Shown here piece after piece: positions 40,932-50,909 of a DNA stretch of 64,000 nucleotides (the stretch's first letter is position 1; the number at the start of each line of letters is the position of its first letter). Under the pieces are notes generated by a model, which saw only the letters and a list, made by a program, of their open reading frames with translations, searched no databases and was not told where the DNA came from. The position numbers were made by a program, and so were the translations under genes. Origin of the DNA: Humitalea sp050632385 (GTDB lineage: Bacteria; Pseudomonadota; Alphaproteobacteria; Acetobacterales; Acetobacteraceae); contig NZ_CP192599.1 of the NCBI RefSeq assembly GCF_050632385.1, positions 124,001 through 188,000 on the forward strand. The letters run 5' to 3'.

Positions 40932-41906
40932 ATGTCCCCTCGTTTTTCCCGCCGTGCACTCGGCACCTCCATCGCCGCCCTGCCGCTGCCCGTCATGGCA
41001 CAGGCCTGGCCGACACGCCCGCTGCGCTGGGTAGTGCCCTATGCGCCCGGCGGCGGGTCCGACTTCCTCGCGCGCACGATCGCCGCCGCGATTTCCGGGC
41101 CGCTGGGCCAGACCGTGCTGGTGGAGAACCGCCCGGGCGGGGCGACGGTGATCGCGACCGAGGCGGTCGCGCGCGCCGCGCCGGATGGCTACACGGTGCT
41201 GTCGGCCGATATGACGGCGCTGATCATCAACCCGGCGGGCTTCCGGCGGCTGCCCTATGATCCGATCAAGGACCTCAAGCCCGTCTGCACCACCGCGACG
41301 TTCAATTTCGTCCTGGCGGTCAGCCCCACGCTGGCGCCGCGCAGCGTGGCCGAGTTGGTGGCGATGGCGCGGGCCCAGCCGGGGCGGTTGAATTTCGCCT
41401 CACCGGGGATCGGGTCGCCGTCGCACCTGGCGACGGAGCGGTTTGGAAGGAACCTGAACCTGACCTTGACGCATGTTCCCTATCGCGGCGGCGCGCCGGC
41501 GGTGCAGGACCTGGTGGCCGGGGTCGCCGATGCGATGTTCATCGACTACGCCTCCGGCGCGCCGCATTTCGAAGCGGGGCGCTTGCGGCCGCTGGCGGCG
41601 ACGGCGCCCACGCGCATGTCGCTGCTGCCTGACCTGCAAACGCTGGCCGAGGCCGGGTTCCCGGGCAATGACATATATTCCTGGCAGGGGGTGATGGCGC
41701 CGGCTGGCACGCCGGATGCGATCGTGGCGCGGCTGGGTGCGGCGATCAGGGCGGCGGTCAATGACCCGGCGGTGGCCGACCGCTTGCGCGCGATCGGGCT
41801 GACGCCGCTGCCGGGGGATTCGGCGTCCTTCGCCGCGCTGATCCAGAGCGAGACGGCGATCTGGGGCACGTTGATCCGCGAATTGGGGCTGGTGCTCGAT
41901 AGCTGA
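40932..41906 (+). CDS. Tripartite tricarboxylate transporter (TctC/Bug) binding protein
   Basis: 324 residues. A twin-Arg-like RRALGTSIAALPLPVMAQA signal is followed by the Bug motifs WPTRPLRWVVPYAPGGGSDF, VENRPGGATVIATEAV, ASPGIGSPSHLATERF and LTLTHVPYRGGAPAVQDL. It is a periplasmic carboxylate receptor. No membrane partners are next to it. Its last codons converge on the peptide-transporter operon, with the opposing stop 3 bases away. Confidence 0.9.
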   Translation: MSPRFSRRALGTSIAALPLPVMAQAWPTRPLRWVVPYAPGGGSDFLARTIAAAISGPLGQTVLVENRPGGATVIATEAVARAAPDGYTVLSADMTALIINPAGFRRLPYDPIKDLKPVCTTATFNFVLAVSPTLAPRSVAELVAMARAQPGRLNFASPGIGSPSHLATERFGRNLNLTLTHVPYRGGAPAVQDLVAGVADAMFIDYASGAPHFEAGRLRPLAATAPTRMSLLPDLQTLAEAGFPGNDIYSWQGVMAPAGTPDAIVARLGAAIRAAVNDPAVADRLRAIGLTPLPGDSASFAALIQSETAIWGTLIRELGLVLDS

Positions 41907-41908
41907 GG

Positions 41909-42879
41909 TCAGCCGCGCAGGTGGCAGGCGACCCAGTGCCCGGGCTGCACTTCGCGCAGGGGCGGGGCCTCGCTGCGGCAGGGGTGGGCCTGGGCGATCG
42001 GGCAGCGCGTGTGGAAGTGGCAGCCCGAAGGCGGGTGCATCGGGTTCGGCACATCGCCTTGCAGCATGATGCGTTTGCGCTTCACGGTCGGGTCGGGGAT
42101 CGGCACGGCCGATAGCAGCGCTTCCGTGTAGGGATGCAGCGGCGTGGTGTAGAGGTCGCGTGCGGAGGCGACCTCCACGATGCGGCCGAGATACATGACC
42201 GCGACCCGGTCGCTGATGTGTTCGACCACCGACAAATCATGCGCGATGAACAGATAGGTCAGGCCGAATTTCTGCTGCAGATCCTCCAGCAGGTTCACCA
42301 CCTGCGCCTGGATCGAGACATCCAGCGCGCTGACGGGTTCGTCGCAGACCACCAGTTTTGGTGAGACGGCGAGCGCACGGGCGATGCCGATGCGCTGGCG
42401 CTGCCCACCGGAAAATTCATGCGGGAAGCGGCGCATGTGGTCGGCGTTCAGCCCGACGGTTTCCAGCAATTCCACCACCCGGTCCTCGCGGTCCTGCCGC
42501 GATTTGGCCAGGCCGTGGATGATCAGCGCCTCGGCCACGATCGCGCCCACGGTCATGCGTGGGTTCAACGAGGCAAAAGGGTCCTGGAAGATGATCTGCA
42601 TGTCCCTGCGCAGGGTGCCGAGCTGGGTGGGGTCCAGTGCGGTGACATCGCGCCCCTGGAACCAGACCTGGCCGGAACTGGGTTCGATCAGCCGCAGGAT
42701 CAGCCGGCCGGTGGTGGATTTGCCGCAGCCGGATTCACCGACCAGGCCCAGGGTTTCGCCGGAGGCGATGTCGAAGCTGACGCCGCTGACGGCATGCACC
42801 TGGTCCACCGTGCGGCGTAGCAAGCCGCCTTTCACGGGGAAGCGCTTTTGCAGATCGCGCACGCTGAGGAGGGGGTCCG

Positions 42880-42883
<4 letters not shown>
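41909..42883 (-). CDS. Peptide ABC transporter ATP-binding protein, DppF/OppF-like
   Basis: 324 residues from ATG 42883. It has Walker A GESGCGKSTTGR, signature FSGGQRQRIGIARALA, Walker B KLVVCDEPVSALDVS, and the C-terminal oligopeptide-transporter extension with Cys residues (CHFHTRCPIAQAHPC). The pair DppD/DppF drives uptake of peptides or related compounds. It overlaps the DppD gene by 4 bases and is the last gene of the operon 47514 to 41909. Confidence 0.93.
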
Positions 42884-43859
<976 letters not shown>

Positions 43860-43863
<4 letters not shown>

Positions 43864-44792
43864 GTGACGCGCCTTGGGTCCAGGGCGTCGCGCAGCCCAT
43901 CACCGACGAAGTTGATCGTCAGCACGGTCAGGAAGATGGCCAGTCCGGGGAAGATGGCCCAATGCGGCGCGAAATCCAGATTGTCCTTGGCGTCGAACAG
44001 CAGTCGGCCCCAGGTCGGCGTGTCCGGTGGAAAGCCGAGCCCCAGGAAGGACAGTGTCGATTCCGCGATGATGGCCGCCGCCACGTCGATCGACGCGGCC
44101 ACGATCACCGGGCCCAGGGAGTTCGGCAGGATGTGTTGCATGACGATGCGGGTGGGGGAGGCGCCGAGGGCGCGTGCGGCCTCGACGAATTCCTTTTCAC
44201 GCAGGGAGAAGAACTGCGCGCGGACCAGGCGCGCGACGGGCATCCAGCGGAAGCCGCCGATGACGATGACGATGAGGAGGAAGACACCCATCTCCTGCCC
44301 CACCACCTTGGTCAGCCCGTCGCGGAACAGGTAGATGATCAGCAGGAGTAGCGGCAGTTCGGGCAGCGAGAGAAACAGGTCGGTCAGCCACATCAGCGCG
44401 GTATCGACCCGCCCACGCGACATGCCGGCGACGGCACCGACGAAGGTGCCGACGATGACCGCGACGGCCATGGCGGCGAAGCCGACGGCAAGGGATATGC
44501 GTCCGCCATAGAGCACGCGCGCCAGGATATCCTGGCCGAGATCGTCGGTGCCGAAGGGGTGTTCGAGCGATGGTCCCTGCAAGCGGGCCGAAAAATCGAT
44601 CTCGTCGATCGGCAAGGTCCAGATCAAGGGGCCGAAGACCACGCCCAGGATCATCATTCCCAAAATCGCACCGCTGGCGACGGCCATGCGGTGCTTGCGG
44701 AACCGTCGCCAGGCTTCGCGCCACGGCGTCACCGACGGGCGGCGCGCCGTGGCGCGGCTAGCTGTAGCTGATGCGAGGATCGAGCCAGCCAT
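43860..44792 (-). CDS. Peptide ABC transporter permease, DppC/OppC-like
   Basis: 310 residues from ATG 44792, overlapping the DppB gene; a GTG at 44732 (VTPWREAWRRF), after the DppB stop, would give 290 residues and is an equally good start. Membrane segments include the first near VASGAILGMMILGVVFGPLI and IVGTFVGAVAGMSRG. The permease EAA loop is EKEFVEAARALGASPTRI, and the sequence FGTDDLGQDILARVLYGGRI is typical of DppC. One of two inner-membrane channel subunits. Confidence 0.9.
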
Positions 44793-45717
44793 AGAGCACA
44801 TCCGCCATGAGGTTGAAGAAGATCACGAGGCAGGCAAAGACGAAGGTGACTGCCATGATGACGGGTGTGTCATTGGCCAGGATCGCGCTGATCAGCAGCG
44901 AGCCGATGCCGGGGACGCGGAAAATCTGCTCGGTCACGATGGCGCCGCCGAAGACCGCGGGCATCTGCAAGGCGACCAAGGTGACGACCGGGATCAGCGC
45001 GTTGCGCACGACATGGCGGGTGACGACGCGCCCTTCGGGCAGGCCTTTGGATCGGGCCGTGGTGACATGGTCCAGTCGCGCCACGTCCAGCACCGCGGAG
45101 CGCACGAAGCGCGTCCAGGCCGCGCCCTGGAACAGGCCGAGCACAAGGACCGGCATGATCGCCTGCCGCACATGTTCCCACCACCAGCGCCAGCCGCTGG
45201 CATCGATGTCGGCGCGATAGACGAAGGGCAGCCAGCCAAGCGTGATCGAAAACAACAGGATCATCAGCAGCCCCGTGAAGAAGGTGGGCAGCGAGAAGCC
45301 GATGAAGGCCAGCGTATTGGCGATCTGGTCGAAGACCGAATACGGCCGCGTCGCGGAAAATACGCCGACCGGCAGCGCGATGGCCAATGCCAAAATCTGC
45401 GAGGCGCCGATGATCAGCAAGGTCGTCGGCAGCCGTTGCAGGATGAGTTGGTCGACGTTCACCCGGCTGACGAAGGAGAACCCCCAGTTGCCCTGCAACA
45501 TCGCCGCCAGCCAGCGAAAGTAGCGCAGGTAGACGGGGTCATCGATGCCCAGGCTGGCGCGCAGGGCGGCGCGGACATCGGGCGGAATGGCGGGGTTGGT
45601 CGCCAATTCCTCGAACGGATCGCCGGGGGCCAGCGCCAGCACGGTGAACAGGACGACGCTGATCCCGAGCAGGCTCGGGATCGCGATCAACAGCCGCCGG
45701 AGGAGGTATTGCGCCAC
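44758..45717 (-). CDS. Peptide ABC transporter permease, DppB/OppB-like
   Basis: 319 residues: MAQYLLRRLLIAIPSLLGIS at the start is the standard DppB opening with its first membrane helix, followed by the LGIDDPVYLRYFRWL periplasmic segment. The EAA-like loop is LDHVTTARSKGLPEGRV and the end carries DVLYGWLDPRISY. About six membrane helices. It directly follows the binding-protein gene with no gap. Confidence 0.93.
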   Translation of the reverse strand: MAQYLLRRLLIAIPSLLGISVVLFTVLALAPGDPFEELATNPAIPPDVRAALRASLGIDDPVYLRYFRWLAAMLQGNWGFSFVSRVNVDQLILQRLPTTLLIIGASQILALAIALPVGVFSATRPYSVFDQIANTLAFIGFSLPTFFTGLLMILLFSITLGWLPFVYRADIDASGWRWWWEHVRQAIMPVLVLGLFQGAAWTRFVRSAVLDVARLDHVTTARSKGLPEGRVVTRHVVRNALIPVVTLVALQMPAVFGGAIVTEQIFRVPGIGSLLISAILANDTPVIMAVTFVFACLVIFFNLMADVLYGWLDPRISYS

Positions 45718-47514
45718 TCAGGCGTCGCGATACCAGTCGGCGATCAGCCAGAGGGTATTGTCCCAGCCGCTCAACACCGGGTGCAGCGTGTTCAGGCTGC
45801 CGCTGACGGTGGGCCGGCCGACCAGCGGGATGATGTGGTTGCTGCCGACGACAAGGTCGTTCATGCGAATGAACAGGGCCGCGCGCTTGATCGGGTCCAA
45901 CTCGCCCTCGGCCGCACGGAAGGCCGCGTCGTAATCGGCATTGCGCCAGCGGACGATGTTGCGGCCCTGCCAGTTGTTGGCCTTGGACGAAATCTCCCAC
46001 GACACATACTGGTTCATGAACACCTGTGGATCGGCCTGCGGCATGGTGGTCGTGTACATCTGCACGTCGGCGTAGAATTTTGTGTAGGTGTCCGGATTGG
46101 CGACGTCCGAGGAGAAGAACACCGAGGCGGTGACCGACTTCAGTTCCAGGTCGATGCCGGCCCGTTGCGCCGCCTGCTTCATCACCGCCTGGGTGCGCTG
46201 GCGCGGTGTGTTGACCGAGGTCTGGAAGACGAAACGCAACCGCACGCCGTTCTTCGCGCGGATATTATCCCGCCCACGCGCCCAGCCCGCTGCATCCAGG
46301 ATCTCGTTCGCCTTCTGGACGCTGAATTCCCAACGCATGTTGGGTGAGCGGAAGCGCGGCGGATTGTTCAGGTAATTCGCCACGGCCGGGCCGCCGCGGC
46401 CGTAGATGAACTGTTCCAGCGCATTGCGGTCGACCAGCAGCGCCATCGCCTGGCGCACGGCTGGGTCGGAGAAGGCGGGGTGGGTGGTGGTGATGCTGGA
46501 TCGTTCGCCATCCACCACCACGTTCGGATCGGTGACGTTGAGCTGGACGAATTCAAGCCCGCCGCCCGGGACGATGTTGACCTTACCGCGCCCCGCCTCC
46601 TCCAGCCGCTTGAGGATGTCATCCTCCACCGCCAGGTTCCAGGCATAGTCGTAGTCGGCGGTTTGCAGGACAGCGCGTGCGGCGGATGTGGCATCGCCGC
46701 CGCCCTTGATCTCCAGCGTGTCGAAATAGGGGCGGTTGTCCATGTGGTAATTGGGGTTCAACTCGGCGCGGATGGTGTCGCCGGGCGTGAAGCTCACATG
46801 GCGGTAGGCGCCGGTGCCGACCGGGCGCAGGTTGGTCGGCGCATCGCGCGAATTGGCGCCGTTATAGGCCTGGAAGAGATGCTTCGGGATGATCATCCCT
46901 TGCGAGCCGACATAGGCGCTGGCCCAGAATGGCGTCGGCTGTTGGAACTCCACCCTGATCGTGAAATCATCCACCTTGACGACGGTCAGGTCGCGATAGG
47001 TGCCGGCGGTGACCGCAGCGGTGGCGGGGTTGCGCGCGTATTCCCAGTTGAACACGACGTCATCGGCGGTGAAGGGCTGGCCATCGTGCCATTGCACGCC
47101 GCGCTTCAGCTTCCAGGTCACCGAACGGCCATCGGCGGCAAGCCCGCCGTTTTCCAGGGACGGGATTTCCGCCGCAAGGATCGGGTGCAGCGTGCCATCC
47201 CCGGCCCAGCCTGCCAGCGCCTCGTAATAGACGCGGCTGCCTTCCTGGTTGGTGGTGCCGGTGGCGAAATGCGGGTTGAGCAGGGTGGCGGCTTGCCAGA
47301 ACAGGATTTTCAGCGCGCCGCCGCCGCCGCGCCGCGTCGGCCGGTAGGCGGGGACGCTCTGCGCCGCCGCCGGGGCGGCGCCGGCGATCGCCAGGATCTG
47401 CGTCGCCATCGGTGCCGTCAGCCCGACCGCCGCCAACCGGCGCACAAAGCCGCGCCGCGACAGCCGGCCCTGCTTTACGCGGCCGATCAAGTGACGAAGG
47501 TCGTCTTCGGTCAT
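45718..47514 (-). CDS. Peptide/nickel-type ABC transporter substrate-binding protein (SBP family 5)
   Basis: 598 residues from ATG 47514 with AGGAG upstream. A long twin-arginine signal is visible (RLSRRGFVRRLAAVGL and on to AAAQ), so export by Tat is likely. The family-5 hallmarks are ILAAEIPSLENGGLAADGRS, WKLKRGVQWHDGQPFTADDV and GTGAYRHVSFTPGDTI. This family binds peptides, opines or other large polar solutes; the ligand is not predictable. First gene of the five-gene operon down to 41909. Confidence 0.92.
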   Translation of the reverse strand: MTEDDLRHLIGRVKQGRLSRRGFVRRLAAVGLTAPMATQILAIAGAAPAAAQSVPAYRPTRRGGGGALKILFWQAATLLNPHFATGTTNQEGSRVYYEALAGWAGDGTLHPILAAEIPSLENGGLAADGRSVTWKLKRGVQWHDGQPFTADDVVFNWEYARNPATAAVTAGTYRDLTVVKVDDFTIRVEFQQPTPFWASAYVGSQGMIIPKHLFQAYNGANSRDAPTNLRPVGTGAYRHVSFTPGDTIRAELNPNYHMDNRPYFDTLEIKGGGDATSAARAVLQTADYDYAWNLAVEDDILKRLEEAGRGKVNIVPGGGLEFVQLNVTDPNVVVDGERSSITTTHPAFSDPAVRQAMALLVDRNALEQFIYGRGGPAVANYLNNPPRFRSPNMRWEFSVQKANEILDAAGWARGRDNIRAKNGVRLRFVFQTSVNTPRQRTQAVMKQAAQRAGIDLELKSVTASVFFSSDVANPDTYTKFYADVQMYTTTMPQADPQVFMNQYVSWEISSKANNWQGRNIVRWRNADYDAAFRAAEGELDPIKRAALFIRMNDLVVGSNHIIPLVGRPTVSGSLNTLHPVLSGWDNTLWLIADWYRDA

Positions 47515-47620
47515 GCTGAAGCTCCTGGCTGCACTCTCACGATGCACGGACGCTACAGGATCGGGCCGGCCGGCCAAGCGGCTTTTTTTTGGGCAGGGCC
47601 GTTTCGGCCCCACCTGGCTG
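47515..47620 (-). promoter_or_regulatory. 106-base gap before the peptide operon
   Basis: The gap has a GC-rich palindromic run (GGGCCGGCCGGCC) followed by eight Ts on the plus strand and then GGGCCGTTTCGGCCC. The T-run points the wrong way to end the upstream minus-strand gene at 47621. It could hold the peptide-operon promoter, but I see no clear -35/-10 pair. Confidence 0.25.
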
Positions 47621-48463
47621 TCAGCCTGGCCGCTTCTCCCAACCATGGGCCGCCAGGATATCGTGGCTGGCCGCCAGGTCGCCATCGGGATCGGTGCCGG
47701 GTTGCGCCGCGTCGGTGATGATCTCCAGGACGGTCAGCCCTTGGTAGCCGATGTCCCGCAGGGCGGCCGCGGCGGGGCCGGGCTGGACGATCCCGGTGCC
47801 GAGGCGGTCGTGCTTGAAGGCCTCGAACCCGGTGTCGGAGATATGCACGTTCTTGATGCGCGCACCGAGCATGCGGATGGCGCCGACCACATCCTCGCGG
47901 ATATAGGCGCTGTTGCAAACATCGAAGTTGATGCCGACGGATGCGTCGATCTCATTCGCCACGTCCAGCATGTCCTTCGCCGTGGGCAGGAAGGTGAAGG
48001 GCACGTTCTCCAGGATCACCTCGGTGCCCGACCCCTTCGCATGGGCGACCAGTTCCTGCATGCCGCGCACGAACCAGTCGCGCATCCAGGGCACGGGCGG
48101 GTTGATCAGCGAGTTCACCGGGCCGGGAATGGCGCAGACCAGCGGGCAGCCGACGAAGGCGGCGAGGTCGATCGCCTCCTTGTACCTATCGAGCGTGTAG
48201 CGCCGCATGATCGGGCAGGTACTGTTCGGATTGTTGTCGAGCAGCGGGTAGCAGAAGGAGGTGATCGCGCCACCTTCGCCATCCAGCCAGTCGCGGAGTT
48301 CGCGCTTGGAGGCGGGGGTCATCTCCGCCGGCCAGAGGTGCGGCGGAAAGATCATCATCTCGAAATTGCGGTAGCCCTGCGACGCCAGGTGCTGCAGGGC
48401 GCCGAGGCCGGAATGGGAATACAGGAAGGGAAAGGTCGAGGCTGCGACGCGGAAATCGGGCAT
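47621..48463 (-). CDS. Sugar phosphate isomerase/epimerase-family TIM-barrel protein
   Basis: 280 residues in the xylose-isomerase-like (AP endonuclease family 2) TIM barrel: GYRNFEMMIFPPHLWP, VILENVPFTFLPTAKDML with a metal-ligand Glu, GINFDVCNSAYI and IKNVHISDTGFEAFKHDRLG with His ligands, then LTVLEIITDAA. The family includes hydroxypyruvate isomerases and inosose or tagatose epimerases. It is the last gene of the sugar-type ABC operon running from 55046, so it likely acts on the imported compound or its product. Confidence 0.82.
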   Translation of the reverse strand: MPDFRVAASTFPFLYSHSGLGALQHLASQGYRNFEMMIFPPHLWPAEMTPASKRELRDWLDGEGGAITSFCYPLLDNNPNSTCPIMRRYTLDRYKEAIDLAAFVGCPLVCAIPGPVNSLINPPVPWMRDWFVRGMQELVAHAKGSGTEVILENVPFTFLPTAKDMLDVANEIDASVGINFDVCNSAYIREDVVGAIRMLGARIKNVHISDTGFEAFKHDRLGTGIVQPGPAAAALRDIGYQGLTVLEIITDAAQPGTDPDGDLAASHDILAAHGWEKRPG

Positions 48464-48475
48464 TGCGGTGTCTCC

Positions 48476-49198
48476 TCAGAGCGTGGATTCGAGCCTGGTG
48501 TTGACGATCATCTCCGCGACATGCGCCTGGTCCGGCAGGCGCAGCAGCAGGCTGACGATCTCGGCGACCGTGTCGGGTTGCAGGCGCCCGGGGCCGGGCG
48601 TGACGCCGGGGATGCCGGCCAGAAGCTCGGTATCGATGGCACCGGGGCAGAGGGCGGTCGCGCGTACCCCGGCCTCATGCCCCGCGAAACGCGCCGCATG
48701 GGTCAGCGCCACCAGCGCGTGTTTCGACATGGCGTAGCCGATGGACACGCTGACATCGCGGATACGCTTGCCGTCGGTGGAGGCGATGTTCACCACGCGC
48801 CCATGCCCCGCGGCGCGCAGATGCGGGAGGGCGGCGCGGATGGTGCGGAAGGGGGCCTTGACGTTGACCTCCCACATCGCGTCCAGCGCGGCTTCGTTCG
48901 GGTTGTCGAAGGTGACGGGGCGCAGGATGCCGGCATTGTTCACCAGCGCATCCAGCCGACCGTGCGCAGCGACAGCGGCCTCGATCCAGGCGGGCGCATC
49001 GGCCGGGTTGGTGGCGTCGAAACGATGGAAGGTGACGGCGGCGCCGCCTTGCAGCGCCAGGCGCGTCGCCGAGGCCTTGGGGTCGCGTACACCCAGGGCC
49101 AGCGCATAGCCCTCCCCATGCAACCGGCGGGCGATGGCGGCGCCGAGCCCGCGCGAGGCACCGGAGAGGGCGACGACGCGGCCGGCGGGCTCCAGCAT
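48476..49198 (-). CDS. Short-chain dehydrogenase/reductase, complete active site
   Basis: 240 residues. NAD(P) motif SGASRGLGAAIARRL, NNAGIL, catalytic Ser in VVNIASTDGKRI and the YxxxK in GYAMSKHALVAL. The cluster context suggests it oxidises or reduces a hydroxyl group of the compound imported by the ABC system. It starts 2 bases after the upstream SDR gene's stop. Substrate is unknown. Confidence 0.88.
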   Translation of the reverse strand: MLEPAGRVVALSGASRGLGAAIARRLHGEGYALALGVRDPKASATRLALQGGAAVTFHRFDATNPADAPAWIEAAVAAHGRLDALVNNAGILRPVTFDNPNEAALDAMWEVNVKAPFRTIRAALPHLRAAGHGRVVNIASTDGKRIRDVSVSIGYAMSKHALVALTHAARFAGHEAGVRATALCPGAIDTELLAGIPGVTPGPGRLQPDTVAEIVSLLLRLPDQAHVAEMIVNTRLESTL

Positions 49199-49200
49199 GG

Positions 49201-49983
49201 TCAGAACAGCCCCTGGTAGACACCGCCATCATTGACGATGTTCTGCGACGTCATGAAGCCCGCCTGCGCGCTGCAAAGATAGGCCACCAGGTCGCCGCAT
49301 TCGATCGGATCGGCGAAGCGCCCGGCGGGGCAGCCCTTGAGGCGATCTTCCACGATCGCCTCATAGGTCACGCCGCCGCGCTTGGCATGGCCGTGCAGAT
49401 TGGTGCGCAGCGCATCCGTGTCGAACAGCCCGGGGCAGACGCTGTTGATGGTGACGTTATGGCCGATCAATTCGCGCCCGATCGAGGCGATGGCGGCGGC
49501 CAGCCCCGCCCGCGCCGAATGGCTATGCGCGAAGCCGACCTGCGGGAACTTGATGAAGGAAACACTGATATTGGCGATGCGGCCGAACTTGCGGTCGCAC
49601 ATGCCGGGCGCGGTGCGGCGGATCAGGTCGATGGCGGAGTAGAAATGTTCGTCCCACCAGCGGCGCCATTCGGCCTCCTCCCATGTGCGGAAATCGCCGG
49701 GAACCTGGCGCGTGCCGGGGCTGGTCACCAGGATATCGGCGGCGGGGCAGGCGGCGAGCAAGGCGTCGCGCCCCGCGGCGGTGTTCACGTCACCGGCGAC
49801 GATGGTGACGCGCACGCCGTGCTGCGCGCGCAACTCGGCCGCGGCCTGTTCCAGCGGTTCGAGGGTGCGGGCGATGAGCGTCAGGTCGCAGCCTTCGCGT
49901 GCGAGGCTTTCGGCGCAGGCGCGCCCCAAGCCCTTGCTGGCGGCGCAGACGATGGCCTGCTTGCCGCGTATCCCGAGGTCCAT
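49201..49983 (-). CDS. SDR-family protein without the YxxxK active site
   Basis: 260 residues, SDR fold: IVCAASKGLGRACAESLA for the cofactor, VTIVAGDVNTA, and C-terminal GRFADPIECGDLVAYLCSAQ. The Ser region is present (RIANISVSFIKFPQ), but where YxxxK is expected the sequence reads VGFAHSHSARAGLAAA: the Tyr is absent and the Lys is Arg. Such SDRs (the NSARA-type branch) occur in several bacterial families; whether they are enzymes is unclear to me. It is between the DapA-like gene and the complete SDR gene and is likely expressed with them. Confidence 0.8.
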   Translation of the reverse strand: MDLGIRGKQAIVCAASKGLGRACAESLAREGCDLTLIARTLEPLEQAAAELRAQHGVRVTIVAGDVNTAAGRDALLAACPAADILVTSPGTRQVPGDFRTWEEAEWRRWWDEHFYSAIDLIRRTAPGMCDRKFGRIANISVSFIKFPQVGFAHSHSARAGLAAAIASIGRELIGHNVTINSVCPGLFDTDALRTNLHGHAKRGGVTYEAIVEDRLKGCPAGRFADPIECGDLVAYLCSAQAGFMTSQNIVNDGGVYQGLF

Positions 49984-49986
49984 GGT

Positions 49987-50892
49987 CTAGCTTCCGATCC
50001 CGAGGGCCGCGAGGCCGCGCTTCAGCCCCTCCAGCGGTTCACCGACGCAGGGTTGCAGCGGCGGCCGGGGCGAGCCGCCGCCGGGGAAGCCGAGGTGGTC
50101 CATCGCGGCCTTGGTCGCCGGGTAGATCGTGCGGCCCTCGGTCACGAACAGATCGGTCAGCAGGCGGCAGGTCGCTTGCAGGGCCGCGGCTTCCTCCATG
50201 CGTCCCGCCTTGGCGGCATGGAAAAGATCGGTGCAGCCGCGCCAGACATTCGGGAAGCAATCCACGGTGCCATCGGCGCCCAAGGTGACGGCGGGCACGC
50301 CAAAGACCGAGGAGGGGCCGCAGAACACGCGCAGCCGATCCTTCACCGCAATCAGCGTGGCGTAGAAATTGTTCCAGTCGCCACTGCTTTCCTTGATCGC
50401 CACGATCTTGTCGAGCGCGGCCAGGCGGTCGGCGAGCGCGGGCGAGATCGCATTCACCGCATTGCCGGGGATGTTGTAGGCCATGATCGGCAGCGGCGAC
50501 CCCGCCGAGACGGTGGCGAAATGGGCAAAGATCTCGTCATCGGTCAGCTTCACGAAATAGGGCGGCAACACCAGCACGCCATCGGCGCCCGCATCGGCGG
50601 CCATGCGCGCATAGGCCAGCGTCTCCGCCGCGCTGACGCAGCCGACGCCGACGATGGCGGTGCCACGGCCCCGCGTCGCCTCGACGGTGGCCGTGTAGAG
50701 GGTGCGGCGGTCATCGGCCGACAGCGTCCAGAATTCGCCCGTGCAGCCGCAGGCGACCACGCCGGTCGCGCCTTCATCCAGCAGCCGGCTGATGTTGGCG
50801 GTGAAGCCATCGCGATCGACGGCGCCGCTGGCGTCGAAGGGGGTCGTGACGGCGGGCATCGGCCCGGCCCAGTTCACGCTGTTGCGGTCCAT
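49987..50892 (-). CDS. DapA-superfamily aldolase
   Basis: 301 residues from ATG 50892 with AGGAGAG upstream; ATG 50913 is an alternative. Family features: MPAVTTPFDASGAVDRDGFT, the GxTGE loop as ACGCTGEFWTLS, the catalytic Tyr in IMAYNIPGNAV and the Schiff-base Lys in KIVAIKESSGDW. All are intact, so it can form a Schiff base with a 2-keto acid. Likely a catabolic aldolase or dehydratase for a sugar acid imported by the adjoining ABC system, rather than lysine synthesis. It is coupled to the ATPase gene just upstream (17 bases). Confidence 0.85.
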   Translation of the reverse strand: MDRNSVNWAGPMPAVTTPFDASGAVDRDGFTANISRLLDEGATGVVACGCTGEFWTLSADDRRTLYTATVEATRGRGTAIVGVGCVSAAETLAYARMAADAGADGVLVLPPYFVKLTDDEIFAHFATVSAGSPLPIMAYNIPGNAVNAISPALADRLAALDKIVAIKESSGDWNNFYATLIAVKDRLRVFCGPSSVFGVPAVTLGADGTVDCFPNVWRGCTDLFHAAKAGRMEEAAALQATCRLLTDLFVTEGRTIYPATKAAMDHLGFPGGGSPRPPLQPCVGEPLEGLKRGLAALGIGS

Positions 50893-50909
50893 GAAGACTC
50901 TCCTCTTGT

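Noticed and set aside
44548..46347. A 599-codon plus-strand frame
   Set aside because: Shadow of the peptide-transporter permease and binding-protein genes; His/Gln/Arg-rich composition typical of the antisense frame of membrane proteins.
47570..47612. GC-rich hairpin and eight-T run as an intrinsic terminator
   Set aside because: The T-run is on the plus strand while both flanking operons are on the minus strand, so it cannot end either transcript.
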